A stretch of DNA of 64,000 nucleotides, taken from positions 62,001-126,000 of the forward strand of contig NZ_FMZJ01000008.1 in assembly GCF_900101455.1 (NCBI RefSeq), in the 5' to 3' direction. Origin of the DNA: Sphingomonas sp. YR710. Its GTDB lineage: Bacteria > Pseudomonadota > Alphaproteobacteria > Sphingomonadales > Sphingomonadaceae. The position numbers were made by a program, and so were the translations under genes. Shown in pieces: positions 17,793 to 26,673 of the stretch (the first letter of the stretch is position 1; every line of letters starts with the position of its first letter). Below the pieces are notes generated by a model. That model ran no database searches. It was not told the DNA's origin and saw nothing but the letters and a program-made list of their open reading frames with translations.

Positions 17793-18524
17793 ATGAGCAG
17801 GCCACAACCCGAGGCACCCCGCGTCAAATTCCGCTGGAGTCGCTACCATGCGATGATGGTCGCCGTGCCGGCGGACCATGGCGTGCGCGATCGGCTGCTC
17901 GCGTGCATCGGCGCGCTGGTCGGGATTGCGGCTACCGGCTTGCTGGTGCGCAGTCTGATCGGGACCAATGTGGACTTGCCGCTGCTGGTGGCGCCGATGG
18001 GGGCTGCAGCGGTTCTGCTCTTCGCGGTGCCGGCCAGCCCGCTCGCGCAGCCTTATGCCGCGCTGGTTGGCAATATCCTCTCTGCGGTAGTCGGCGTGGC
18101 TGCGGCGCGCATGATCCCGGATCAGATGATTGCGGCCGGCGTTGCCGTGGCTGGCGCAATTGCGGCGATGACGGCGTTGCGGTGCCTACACCCGCCGGGC
18201 GGCGCGATTGCCCTCACTGCCGTGTTCGGCGGGGCGGCGGTTAAGTCGGCCGGATATGACTTCGCGATCGTGCCGGTCGGTATCGATTCGGTGCTATTGA
18301 TTGCGGCCGCGTGGGGATTTCATCGCGTTTCGGGGCACAGCTATCCGCACGTTGCCAAACCGCAGCCGCAGCACGCGGCCTTCGGCGACTTCCGCCGCGA
18401 GGATCTCGAACGCGCGATCGCGGAATATCCTGACGCGCTTGATGTCGATCCGGCGGATCTCGAAAATCTACTGCACGCAGCGGAGCACCATGCCGCCCGT
18501 CGTCGGGCGGGCAGTCGCCGATAA
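17793..18524 (+). CDS. HPP family membrane protein without CBS domains
   Basis: 243 residues with four or five membrane segments and the family signature LRCLHPPGGAIALTAVFGG. HPP proteins are nitrite/small-solute-associated membrane proteins of unclear function. Longer relatives carry a pair of CBS domains after the membrane part. Here the chain ends after the linker (EDLERAIAEYPDALDVDPAD) and runs directly into the convergent rbfA gene, so the regulatory part is absent. It is the only plus-strand gene between truB and infB. Confidence 0.85.
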   Translation: MSRPQPEAPRVKFRWSRYHAMMVAVPADHGVRDRLLACIGALVGIAATGLLVRSLIGTNVDLPLLVAPMGAAAVLLFAVPASPLAQPYAALVGNILSAVVGVAAARMIPDQMIAAGVAVAGAIAAMTALRCLHPPGGAIALTAVFGGAAVKSAGYDFAIVPVGIDSVLLIAAAWGFHRVSGHSYPHVAKPQPQHAAFGDFRREDLERAIAEYPDALDVDPADLENLLHAAEHHAARRRAGSRR

Positions 18525-18525
18525 T

Positions 18526-18930
18526 CTATTCGGCGTCGCTGTCGCCGGTCAGATCGCGCGCCACCTTCGGATCGCGCAATAGGCTGTCGATATGGCTGCC
18601 CTCGTCGAAACTATCGTCGGCGAGGAATTTCAGTTTCGCGGCATATTTGGTGTTCACCCGCCGGGCGACTTCCTTCTGGAGGTAGGCGGTATTGATGCGC
18701 AGCGCCTTGAGCACGGTTTCCTCGTCGCTGCCGAGCAACGGTTTCACGAACGCCGTCGCGTGGCGCAGATCCGGTGACATGCGGACCTCGGTGACCGAGA
18801 CCATATGGGTTGCCAGCGTCTCGTCATGGACCTCGCCCCGCATCAGGATATCGGACAGGGCATGGCGCACCTGTTCGCCCACGCGAAGCAGGCGGACCGA
18901 TTTGCCTTCAGGGGATTCGTTACGACGCAT
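18526..18930 (-). CDS. rbfA: Ribosome-binding factor A
   Basis: 134 residues from ATG at 18928-18930 ([20 protein letters not shown]). The RbfA pattern is clear: [71 protein letters not shown]. RbfA is a 16S rRNA maturation and cold-shock factor for the 30S subunit. A further 40 open codons upstream only translate the repeat between infB and rbfA, so I use the internal ATG. Confidence 0.94.
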   Translation of the reverse strand: MRRNESPEGKSVRLLRVGEQVRHALSDILMRGEVHDETLATHMVSVTEVRMSPDLRHATAFVKPLLGSDEETVLKALRINTAYLQKEVARRVNTKYAAKLKFLADDSFDEGSHIDSLLRDPKVARDLTGDSDAE

Positions 18931-18943
18931 TCCAAAATCCTTA

Positions 18944-19082
18944 TCCCCTCTCTTTAGGGAGGGGGTAGGGGGTGGGTCGCGAGCGCAGCGAGCGTCCGCG
19001 CTTGCCGCAAGCGCCCTCGGCGGCGTCGAGCCGCCTCGGTCGCCACCCACCCCTTGATCCCCTCCCTGCAGGGAGGGGAGAA
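18944..19082. repeat. Palindromic repeat between infB and rbfA
   Basis: An outer inverted pair of CCCTCTCTTTAGGGAGGGGG and CCCCTCCCTGCAGGGAGGGG type hairpins encloses GGTGGGT...ACCCACCC arms and a G/C-rich centre. It is the same family as the elements at 22366-22490 and 51787-51898. Confidence 0.8.
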
Positions 19083-19089
19083 ATAGGGC

Positions 19090-21684
19090 TCACAAAGTCC
19101 GGGCGCGTTCCTCGACCTCGAACGTCTCGACGATATCGCCCGCCTTGATGTCGGTCGTCGAATCCAGCGTGATGCCGCATTCGAGGCCGGCGCGGACTTC
19201 GGGGACATCGTCCTTGAAGCGCCGCAGCGAGGAGATCTGGCCGTTGTAGATGATGACGTCGTCGCGCAGGATGCGGGCGCGCAGCTTCTGACGAATATAG
19301 CCTTCGAGCACGAGCAGGCCAGCTGCCTTGCCATGCTTGCCGGCGGAGAAGACTTCGCGGATCTCGGCGCGGCCGACGACATGCTCCAGATATTCCGGCC
19401 CGAGCTGCCCGGCCATCGCGGCGCGGATCTCGTCGAGCAGATCATAGATCACGTCATAATATTTGAGCGCGACCTGATCGCGGGTGGCGAATTCGCGCGC
19501 CTTGGCATTGGCCCGCACGTTGAAGCCGATGATCGGCGCTTTCGAAGCCGCCGCCAACGTGACGTCGCTCTCGGTAATGCCGCCGACGCCCGCGTGTAGG
19601 ATGCGGACCTGGATGAGGTCGGTCGAAATCTTGTTGAGCGAACCCACGATCGCCTCGACCGAGCCTTGCGTATCGGCCTTGACCACCACCGGATATTGCT
19701 GCGCCTGCTTTTCGCGCAGCGCCGAGAACATCGACTCCAGGCTGGCTGGCGCGGATGTGGTGCGCTTCTGCTGGATCACGCTGGCACGATAGGCCGCGAC
19801 CTCGCGGGCGCGGGCTTCGTTCTCGACCACCGACAAAGGATCGCCGGCGCCGGGGACGCCCGACAGGCCGAGCACCTCAACCGGAACCGAAGGACCGGCT
19901 TCCTTGACCTGCTGGCCCTTGTCGTTGACGAGCGCGCGGACTTTGCCGCTCTCGGCGCCGACCACGAAGATGTCGCCGACCCGCAGCGTACCGCGGCCGA
20001 CCAGGATCGTCGCGACCGGGCCGCGACCCTTGTCGAGCTTGGCTTCGACGACGGTGCCTTCGGCGGCGCGATCGGGATTGGCGCGCAGTTCGAGGATTTC
20101 GGCCTGGAGCTGGATCTTCTCGATCAGTTCCTCGAGGCCGGTCTTCTTCAGCGCCGACACTTCGACTTCCTGAACGTCGCCGCCCATGCTTTCGACCTGC
20201 ACGTCATGCTGGAGAAGCGCCTCGCGAACCTTTTGCGGGTTCGAACCGGGCTTATCCATCTTGTTGATCGCGATGATCATCGGCACGCCGGCCGCACGGG
20301 TATGCGCGATCGCCTCGATCGTCTGCGGACGAAGGCCGTCATCACCGGCAACCACGATCACCACGATGTCGGTGATATTGGCGCCGCGGGCGCGCATTTC
20401 GCTGAACGCTTCATGCCCCGGCGTATCGAGGAAGGTGATCTTCGATCCGTCGGCGACCGTTACCTGATAGGCGCCGATATGCTGGGTGATGCCGCCGGCT
20501 TCGCCGCTGGCGACATCGGTGCCGCGCAGCGCATCGAGCAGGCTGGTCTTGCCGTGATCGACATGGCCCATGATCGTAACGACCGGCGGACGCGGCAGCA
20601 GGGTCTCGTCATGATCGACATCGTCGGCGGCGATCAGATCGACATCGCTGTCGGAGACGCGGCGGATGTTGTGACCGAATTCGGTGACGAGCAGCTCGGC
20701 GGTATCCTGGTCGATCGTCTGGTTGACGGTGACGGGCATGCCCATCTTGAACAAGGACTTCACAAGATCGGCGCCGCGTTCGGCCATACGGTTGGCGAGC
20801 TCGCTGACGGTGATCGTCTCGGGCACATTGACGTCGCGGACCTGCTTGGTCTGGACGACGCTGTGATGGGCGCGTTTGTCCTTTTCGCGGGCGCGCTTCA
20901 GCGCGGCGAGGCTGCGCGCGCGCGCGCCGCTGTCGTCGTCGAGCGCCTTGGTGACGGTCAGCTTGCCGGATTGCCGGCGATCGTCGCCCTTGCGGTCGCG
21001 CTGCTGCGGACGGCTCGGTTCGGGACGCTTGGGCGAAATGACGGGCGTGAACCGGCGCGGCGGGGGCACTGCGTCACGGGTTTCCGAGGCAGGGGCTTCG
21101 GCTACGGGCTCGGCGGCCGGCGCAGCCGCTTCGGCGGCCGCGGGGGCCGGTTCGGCTACCGCTGCCGCTGCGGGGGCATCTGCATCAACAGGAGGCTCGC
21201 TCTCGGCGCGATTCTTTTCCTCGGCGCGGCGTTTTTCTTCTTCGATCGCTTCGAGTCGTGCACGCTCCTCGCGACGGCGTGCTTCCTCGAGCGCGACCAT
21301 GCGGGACTCTTCGGCCTCGCGCAGCAGCTTCGCCTGCAATTCCTGGCGGCTCAGCAGATCGTTCGGGCGACCGCGGGAAACGAGAGGCGCTGGTGCCGGC
21401 GCAGGGCGTGATACAGGCGCAGGCGCTGGCGCAGGGCGCGCAGGCTGCGGCGGGGCGCTGGCCGCGACAGGCGCCGGTGGCGCAACTGCGGGGGGAGCGA
21501 CTTCCTCGATCACCTGAGGCTCGGCTTCGCCGGGCCGTCCCAGGATGCGACGGCGCTTCACCTCGACCACGACGGTGTTGGACCGGCCATGGCTGAAGCT
21601 CTGCTTCACCTGGCCCGTTTCGACCGTACGCTTGAGGCCGAGCGGCGCGCGCATGCCCAGTTTCGGCTTGTCGTTATCACTCAT
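19090..21684 (-). CDS. infB: Translation initiation factor IF-2
   Basis: 864 residues. The N-terminal alphaproteobacterial IF2 segment ([20 protein letters not shown]) is followed by an Ala/Pro-rich and charged coiled region (about 60-260). The IF2_N domain and GTPase domain come next with GHVDHGKT (373-380), DTPGHEAF and NKMD, then domains II to IV. IF-2 positions initiator tRNA on the 30S subunit. It lies in the nusA-ylxR-infB-rbfA block. Confidence 0.97.
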   Translation of the reverse strand: MSDNDKPKLGMRAPLGLKRTVETGQVKQSFSHGRSNTVVVEVKRRRILGRPGEAEPQVIEEVAPPAVAPPAPVAASAPPQPARPAPAPAPVSRPAPAPAPLVSRGRPNDLLSRQELQAKLLREAEESRMVALEEARRREERARLEAIEEEKRRAEEKNRAESEPPVDADAPAAAAVAEPAPAAAEAAAPAAEPVAEAPASETRDAVPPPRRFTPVISPKRPEPSRPQQRDRKGDDRRQSGKLTVTKALDDDSGARARSLAALKRAREKDKRAHHSVVQTKQVRDVNVPETITVSELANRMAERGADLVKSLFKMGMPVTVNQTIDQDTAELLVTEFGHNIRRVSDSDVDLIAADDVDHDETLLPRPPVVTIMGHVDHGKTSLLDALRGTDVASGEAGGITQHIGAYQVTVADGSKITFLDTPGHEAFSEMRARGANITDIVVIVVAGDDGLRPQTIEAIAHTRAAGVPMIIAINKMDKPGSNPQKVREALLQHDVQVESMGGDVQEVEVSALKKTGLEELIEKIQLQAEILELRANPDRAAEGTVVEAKLDKGRGPVATILVGRGTLRVGDIFVVGAESGKVRALVNDKGQQVKEAGPSVPVEVLGLSGVPGAGDPLSVVENEARAREVAAYRASVIQQKRTTSAPASLESMFSALREKQAQQYPVVVKADTQGSVEAIVGSLNKISTDLIQVRILHAGVGGITESDVTLAAASKAPIIGFNVRANAKAREFATRDQVALKYYDVIYDLLDEIRAAMAGQLGPEYLEHVVGRAEIREVFSAGKHGKAAGLLVLEGYIRQKLRARILRDDVIIYNGQISSLRRFKDDVPEVRAGLECGITLDSTTDIKAGDIVETFEVEERARTL

Positions 21685-21762
21685 CTGGTAACCGAACCCT
21701 TCACTTCACTTAATGAGCGCCGATGGACCCTGCGAAGCCGGTTCGCAAGGCTCGTTGACGCT

Positions 21763-22533
21763 CTAACATCCAATAAAGCCGCACCAGCGGCTAAACGCAT
21801 CGGAGACGCGCGCAGCGGATGCCGGCGCAGTCAAAGCAATATGTACCACATTTTCGCGCCCGAGCGCCATCGACAATGTAGTGCGATCGACGGGAATTAC
21901 CATGCCCTGCCGGCCACTTCCCTCTTCGTCGGCGCCCACGCGAAGCGCCTGATCGAGCTTGCGATTGCCATCTTCCGCAGCATCCGCAGCGTGAATCAGC
22001 AGGTGGACCTGACCGCGACGGGCGGCTTCGGCAATTTTTTCCGAACCGGTGAGCAGAGCGCCGGCGCGCGCCTCCAGGCCGAGCCGGTCGAGCGCGGCGC
22101 GCTGCAGACCGTCGGCGATTCGCTGTGGCAGATCGGCGGGAATCGCGAAGTCGCCGGTTTTGAACGCCCGCGCGAGCGCGCCCTTGAGCTTGCCCTTGGC
22201 GATCGCCGTTTCCAGCGTCGCTCTGTCGACGGCTATCCACGCACCGCGGCCGCCCGCTTTCGCGCGCAGATCGGGCAGCACATTGCCATCGGGGCCGAGC
22301 GCAAGCCGGATAAGCCCGTCTCGCGTGCCATGCTCGCGCGACAGGATGCAGGTGCGCTCGGGGAACTCCCCCTCCCTCCCGAGGGAGGGAGTTGGGGGGT
22401 GGGTTAGGCCGGCAGCAGAGGCAGACGCATCTGCCGGTCCCTGGCCGGACTGACCCACCCCAACCCCTCCCTTGGCAGGGAGGGGTTTTTTGCCCTTAGC
22501 TTTTACGCCGTTGCGGGTTTCATTGTTCGCCAT
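21763..22533 (-). CDS. ylxR: YlxR/DUF448 RNA-binding protein fused to an L7Ae-like domain, with an in-frame repeat
   Basis: 256 residues. The DUF448 core is PERTCILSREHGTRDGLIRL, PDLRAKAGGRGAWI, and then VDRATLETAIAKGKLKGAL. A C-terminal L7Ae/eL30-like part (GLEARAGALLTGSEKIAEAA) follows, as in other alphaproteobacteria. Residues about 15-55 (PLPAKGGVGVGQSGQG, then THPPTPSLGREGEFP) translate a palindromic repeat inserted just ahead of the conserved Cys. The start overlaps the nusA end by 14 bases. YlxR-type proteins are linked to RNase P and translation; the role here is inferred. Confidence 0.88.
   Translation of the reverse strand: MANNETRNGVKAKGKKPLPAKGGVGVGQSGQGPADASASAAGLTHPPTPSLGREGEFPERTCILSREHGTRDGLIRLALGPDGNVLPDLRAKAGGRGAWIAVDRATLETAIAKGKLKGALARAFKTGDFAIPADLPQRIADGLQRAALDRLGLEARAGALLTGSEKIAEAARRGQVHLLIHAADAAEDGNRKLDQALRVGADEEGSGRQGMVIPVDRTTLSMALGRENVVHIALTAPASAARVSDAFSRWCGFIGC
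22366..22490. repeat. Palindromic repeat inside ylxR
   Basis: The left arm CCCTCCCTCCCGAGGGAGGG, then GGGGGGTGGGTTAGG, faces the right arm CTGACCCACCCCAACCCCTC, then CCCTTGGCAGGGAGGGG. The element lies wholly within the ylxR reading frame and leaves it open. Confidence 0.85.
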
Positions 22534-24160
22534 TCGCGGGAGCGACCTCCCCGGATGCTGGTTCGTCTTCGAACCAGTGCGCGCGCGCGGCCATGATGAT
22601 CTCGTTGCCCTGCTCTTCGGTCAGGCCATATTCGGCCAGGACACCGCCCTTGTCGGCTTCGGTATTGCGCTCGTGGCGATCATTGTGCGGACGATCGGCG
22701 GTGTTGCCGCGACGCCGCTGCTCCTGGCGCTTCTTCTGGATCAGCTCATCGGTCGCCAGATCGGCGAGATCGTCGAGCGTCTTGATGCCGGCCTTGCCGA
22801 GCGTGACGAGCATCGCTTCGGTGATATAGGGCAGCCCGGCCAGCGCATCCTCGACGCCGAGCGCGATGCGCGCCTCGCGGGCGACGGCTTCGCGACGATC
22901 GAGTGCCTCCTGGGCGCGGCTCTGCAACTCGCCGGCTAGTTCCTCGTCAAAGCCTTCGATCGAGGCCAGTTCGCTGGTCTCGACATAGGCAACCTCTTCG
23001 AGTTCGCCAAAGCCTTCGGCGACCAGCAGCTGCGCGAGCGTCTCGTCGACGTCGAGTTCGTTCTGGAACAGTTCGGAACGTTCGACGAATTCCTTCTGGC
23101 GCTTCTCGCTGGCATCGGCCTCGGTGAGGATGTCGATCGCCGAGCCGGTGAGCTGCGAAGCGAGACGGACATTCTGGCCGCGGCGGCCGATGGCGAGGCT
23201 GAGTTGATCGTCGGGGACGACCACTTCAATGCGGCTGTCTTCCTCGTCGATCACCACGCGGGAGACCTGCGCCGGCTGCAGCGCGTTGACGACGAAGGTC
23301 GCGGTGTCGGGCGACCAGGGGATGATATCGATTTTCTCGCCCTGCATTTCCTGCACGACGGCCTGGACGCGGCTGCCCTTCATGCCGACGCAGGCACCGA
23401 CCGGATCGATCGAGCTGTCGTGGCTGATGACACCGATCTTGGCGCGGCTGCCCGGATCGCGGGCGGCGGCCTTGATCTCGATGATGCCGTCGTAAATCTC
23501 GGGCACTTCCTGCGCGAAGAGCTTCTTCATGAAGTCGGGATGCGCGCGGCTCAGGAAGATTTGCGGTCCGCGATTTTCGCGGCGGACGTTGAGGATCAGC
23601 GAACGGACGCGATCGCCGACGCGGACGACTTCGCGCGGGATCTGCTGGTCGCGGCGGATCACGCCTTCGGCGCGGCCGAGATCGACGACGACATGGCCGA
23701 ACTCGACCCGCTTGACGACGCCGGTGATGATCTCGCCGGCGCGATCCTTGAACTCGTCATATTGGCGGTCGCGTTCGGCATCGCGGACCTTCTGGAAGAT
23801 CACCTGCTTGGCGGCCTGCGCGGCGATGCGGCCGAATTCGATCGGGGGCAGCGGATCGACGATATAGTCGCCGACGACGGCGCCCTTCTGCAGCTTCTGT
23901 GCATCGGCAACCGAGACCTGCTTGAAATAGTCCTCGACCTGCTCGACCACCTCGACGACGCGCCACAGCCGCATATCGCCCTGCTTGGTGTCGATCTTGG
24001 CGCGGATGTCGTTTTCGGCGCCGTAGCGGGCACGGGCGGCGCGCTGGATCGCGTCCTCCATCGCCTCGATCACGATCTCTCGATCGATCAGCTTTTCGCG
24101 CGCCACCGCATCGGCGATGGCGAGCAGCTCGGCCTTGTTGGCGGAAATGGCGGTGGCCAT
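22520..24160 (-). CDS. nusA: Transcription termination/antitermination factor NusA
   Basis: 546 residues. The N-terminal RNAP-binding domain (IADAVAREKLIDREIVIEAM) is followed by S1 (GVVKRVEFGHVVVDLGRAEG), two KH domains (including DPVGACVGMKGSRVQAVVQE and LSLAIGRRGQNVRLASQLTG) and two C-terminal acidic helix-hairpin repeats. A charged, Asn/Arg-rich linker follows. NusA controls pausing, termination and rRNA antitermination. It lies seven bases after rimP and overlaps ylxR. Confidence 0.97.
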   Translation of the reverse strand: MATAISANKAELLAIADAVAREKLIDREIVIEAMEDAIQRAARARYGAENDIRAKIDTKQGDMRLWRVVEVVEQVEDYFKQVSVADAQKLQKGAVVGDYIVDPLPPIEFGRIAAQAAKQVIFQKVRDAERDRQYDEFKDRAGEIITGVVKRVEFGHVVVDLGRAEGVIRRDQQIPREVVRVGDRVRSLILNVRRENRGPQIFLSRAHPDFMKKLFAQEVPEIYDGIIEIKAAARDPGSRAKIGVISHDSSIDPVGACVGMKGSRVQAVVQEMQGEKIDIIPWSPDTATFVVNALQPAQVSRVVIDEEDSRIEVVVPDDQLSLAIGRRGQNVRLASQLTGSAIDILTEADASEKRQKEFVERSELFQNELDVDETLAQLLVAEGFGELEEVAYVETSELASIEGFDEELAGELQSRAQEALDRREAVAREARIALGVEDALAGLPYITEAMLVTLGKAGIKTLDDLADLATDELIQKKRQEQRRRGNTADRPHNDRHERNTEADKGGVLAEYGLTEEQGNEIIMAARAHWFEDEPASGEVAPANGEQ

Positions 24161-24167
24161 GACGAGT

Positions 24168-24728
24168 CTATCCTTCCAGTTGAATCTTGCCGGCGCCGCG
24201 CCGCGGCGCGTCTTCTACAATCTTATCGACACCCTCGGCGGAGAGCGGTGCGGTGGCCTTGATGAGGGCGTCGGTCAGGACGAGCTTCGCCTGCGCAATC
24301 TGCGCGAACGGTACTGCCACCTCACCGAGCTTATCTACATCGATCCGGACCGAGTCGCCATCGCGACCCAATATCCGTCCGTCAAATTGCTTGCGTCCAT
24401 TAAGTGGCGCCGCGAGCTTCACCCGCGCTTCAAAGCCGGCCCAGTCGGTCCAGTCTTCGGGGCGCGTCAGCGGCCGGTCGATGCCCGGCGAACTGACTTC
24501 GAGCCGATAGGCTTCCTCGATCGGATCGATCTCATCGAATTTCTCGGAAATCCGCCGCGAAAGCGCCTCGCAATCGGCGATAACGAGCTGGCGCGTATCT
24601 GGCCGCTCGGCCATGATCTGCAACGTTGGATCGCTCTTGCCGCCGAAGAACGCAACACGCACGAGCTTGAGTCCGAGCGCTTCCGCTTCGGGTTCGATCA
24701 GCTTCGTCAGTGCGGCGATATCCGCCAT
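24168..24728 (-). CDS. rimP: Ribosome maturation factor RimP
   Basis: 186 residues from ATG at 24726-24728, which has GGAAGCGG just upstream. The RimP pattern is IEPEAEALGLKLVRVAFFG, LVIADCEALSRRISEKFDE, EAYRLEVSSPGIDRPLTRPE and AQAKLVLTDALI. RimP assists 30S maturation. An upstream in-frame ATG (24797) would add 23 residues without family support. It begins the rimP-nusA-ylxR-infB part of the block. In other alphaproteobacteria trmB is the upstream neighbour; here three accessory genes intervene. Confidence 0.93.
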   Translation of the reverse strand: MADIAALTKLIEPEAEALGLKLVRVAFFGGKSDPTLQIMAERPDTRQLVIADCEALSRRISEKFDEIDPIEEAYRLEVSSPGIDRPLTRPEDWTDWAGFEARVKLAAPLNGRKQFDGRILGRDGDSVRIDVDKLGEVAVPFAQIAQAKLVLTDALIKATAPLSAEGVDKIVEDAPRRGAGKIQLEG

Positions 24729-24898
24729 TCCGCTTCCAATACGCACAAGGGTTTTCGCGCCGGAGGCTTTCGCCCCCGACCCCGGCAGTGTTTCCAATGT
24801 CGAGAAGATGACGGCGATATAGGCGAACTATCGGGGCGGGGCAAGATGCAACCAGTTAGGCGTTGCCGAGTTGGGCGGAAACGTAAGGAGACGTTACA

Positions 24899-24952
24899 AT
24901 GCTCAATATCCCGCGCTACGCACCGAGTTCAAATCGACCGGACTCGCGCTGA
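24899..24952 (+). CDS. Possible 17-residue leader peptide in front of the SDR gene
   Basis: A strong ribosome binding site (AAGGAG at 24885-24890, 8 bases before ATG) starts a 17-codon frame, MLNIPRYAPSSNRPDSR. It ends in TGA immediately followed in the same frame by ATG of the SDR (TGA-ATG). The SDR's own ATG has no good Shine-Dalgarno sequence. Either translation re-initiates, or the stop is a mutation in what was one longer frame. A role is not known. Confidence 0.4.
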   Translation: MLNIPRYAPSSNRPDSR

Positions 24953-25729
24953 ATGGCCGTGGTCGAGGGCGGCGTCGCCGTGGTGACCGGGGGGGAGTCG
25001 GGGATTGGTCGGGCATCCGCCATTGCGCTGGGCAAGGCCGGTGCGGCCGTGGCGCTGACCTATTTTCGCGACAGGGCCGCCGCCGATGCGGTTGTCGCCG
25101 AGATCGGGCAGGGCGGCGGTCGTGCGATCGCAGTGCAGGCCGACGTTGGCAGCGAGGCGGCGATCGAGGCCTTGTTCGCGACGGCGGAAGAAGCCTTCGG
25201 AACCGTGTCGCTGCTTGTCAATTCGGCGGGCCTCAACATGACGGATGTGATGATCGCTGATATGAGCCTCGCGCAGTTCGACCGGGTTGTCCGATCGGAT
25301 CTCTACGGTCCCTTCCTGACCTGCCGCCGCCTGGTACGCGGGCTGCAGCCAAGCGCGGGCAGGGGCCGGATCGTAAACATCTCCTCGATCCACGAACGCG
25401 CGCCGCGGCCCGGCGGTGCCGATTATGACGCGGCGAAGGGCGGCCTCGCCCAGCTCACCGCGACGCTCGCGCTGGAACTCGCGCCCAAGGGCATTGCGGT
25501 CAATGGCGTTGCGCCTGGCATGATCCTGACGCCGATGAACCAGTCGGCGCTCGACAATCCGCAGGAATTGCGCGCGAAAGAAGCCGCAATTCCATGGGGA
25601 CGCGCCGGGCGGCCCGAGGAAGTTGCCGATCTGGTGGTGTTCCTGCTCTCACCGGCCGCCGACTATATCACCGGTACCACCGTCACGATCGACGGCGCCC
25701 TGTCACTCACCGTTGCATTGGGAGCCTGA
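24953..25729 (+). CDS. Short-chain dehydrogenase/reductase (glucose 1-dehydrogenase-like)
   Basis: 258 residues with the classical SDR layout: cofactor motif TGGESGIGRAS near the N-terminus, NSAGLN in place of NNAG, and the active site SS...YDAAKGG (Tyr-x-x-x-Lys). A C-terminal GRAGRPEEVADLVVFLLS and GTTVTIDGALSL complete it. NAD(P)-dependent oxidation of a sugar or alcohol is likely; the substrate is unknown. It is followed four bases later by a GH130 gene, suggesting work on the same carbohydrate. Confidence 0.88.
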   Translation: MAVVEGGVAVVTGGESGIGRASAIALGKAGAAVALTYFRDRAAADAVVAEIGQGGGRAIAVQADVGSEAAIEALFATAEEAFGTVSLLVNSAGLNMTDVMIADMSLAQFDRVVRSDLYGPFLTCRRLVRGLQPSAGRGRIVNISSIHERAPRPGGADYDAAKGGLAQLTATLALELAPKGIAVNGVAPGMILTPMNQSALDNPQELRAKEAAIPWGRAGRPEEVADLVVFLLSPAADYITGTTVTIDGALSLTVALGA

Positions 25730-25733
25730 TCCG

Positions 25734-26639
25734 ATGGTCGCTTTTGTCGTCGAGGCGCTGGATGACGTGATGCTCGATATTGCTGGCCCCGAAGGCCGGC
25801 TGGCGGGGCACGACCTGATGAGCCCCTATGTGTGGCTCGAAGGCGAGTCGCGTCACCGCATGCTGGTGCGCGTTCTTCCCAATCCGTTGGGGCCGACCGA
25901 TCCGACAGGCGTGATCTGGGCCGGCGATTCTGCTGATGGCCTCAACTTCGTGATGCGTAAGGAGCCGTCGATCGTGCCGGGGCCGGAGCCGGTCGACGCT
26001 GGCGGCTGCGAGGATCCATCGATGGTCTGCAACGAGCGCGGCGAATATCTGATCTTCTACACCGGCGTCGATGCCGCCCGGCAGCAGGGGGCAATGCTGG
26101 TCGCAGCAGGGCCGCACCTTGTCGAACTCAAGAAGCAGAAGGTGATGCTTGAAGCGCCGAAGGGGGAGGGCAATATCAAGGAGGCGACATTAGCCAAGGG
26201 CTCGGACGGCCAATGTCGGCTGTTCTACGAATATGCGAAGGACAATGCCTCGCGCGTCGGCATGGCGGTTGGGCCGGGACTCGAAGGGCCATGGACTGTC
26301 GTGGAGGATCCCTTTCCGATCCGCGAGGGCGCGTGGGACAATTGGCATCTGTCGACCGGCCCGATGCTCGAGCAGCCGGGCAAGAACCCGGTGATGTTCT
26401 ATAATGGCGCGACGGTCGACGCGCGCTGGCGGATCGGCTGGATCGAGTTCTCCCCCGATTATGCGAAAGTGACGGCGCGCGGCGTCGAGCCGCTGCTGAT
26501 GCCGCCGCCGGCAAAGGACCGGACGGCGACGGATATCGCCTTCGCGGCGTCTGTTGTCATCAAGCGGGACGGGATCTGGCTCTATTATTCGCTCGAAGAT
26601 CGCGTGCTGCGCCGGGCGACGGTTACGCGCTATGGGTGA
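25734..26639 (+). CDS. GH130-like glycoside phosphorylase/hydrolase
   Basis: 301 residues from ATG at 25734, with GGAG nine bases before it. The five-bladed propeller pattern of GH130 is suggested by GGCEDPSMV (the EDP motif holds the catalytic Asp), YLIFYTGVD, HLSTGPML, VMFYNGATVDARWRIGW and GIWLYYSLEDRVLRRATV. GH130 enzymes mostly cleave beta-mannosides by phosphorolysis; some are hydrolases. The specificity here is not determinable by eye. It is in an operon with the SDR and convergent with the SIR2-STAND gene. Confidence 0.75.
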   Translation: MVAFVVEALDDVMLDIAGPEGRLAGHDLMSPYVWLEGESRHRMLVRVLPNPLGPTDPTGVIWAGDSADGLNFVMRKEPSIVPGPEPVDAGGCEDPSMVCNERGEYLIFYTGVDAARQQGAMLVAAGPHLVELKKQKVMLEAPKGEGNIKEATLAKGSDGQCRLFYEYAKDNASRVGMAVGPGLEGPWTVVEDPFPIREGAWDNWHLSTGPMLEQPGKNPVMFYNGATVDARWRIGWIEFSPDYAKVTARGVEPLLMPPPAKDRTATDIAFAASVVIKRDGIWLYYSLEDRVLRRATVTRYG

Positions 26640-26673
26640 TCGACGGGCAGATCGTTGAGGTGGCTCGACGGGG

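Noticed and set aside
24950-24952. TGA before the SDR as a selenocysteine codon
   Set aside because: No SECIS-like hairpin follows, SDR enzymes have no selenocysteine at this position, and an ATG follows directly.
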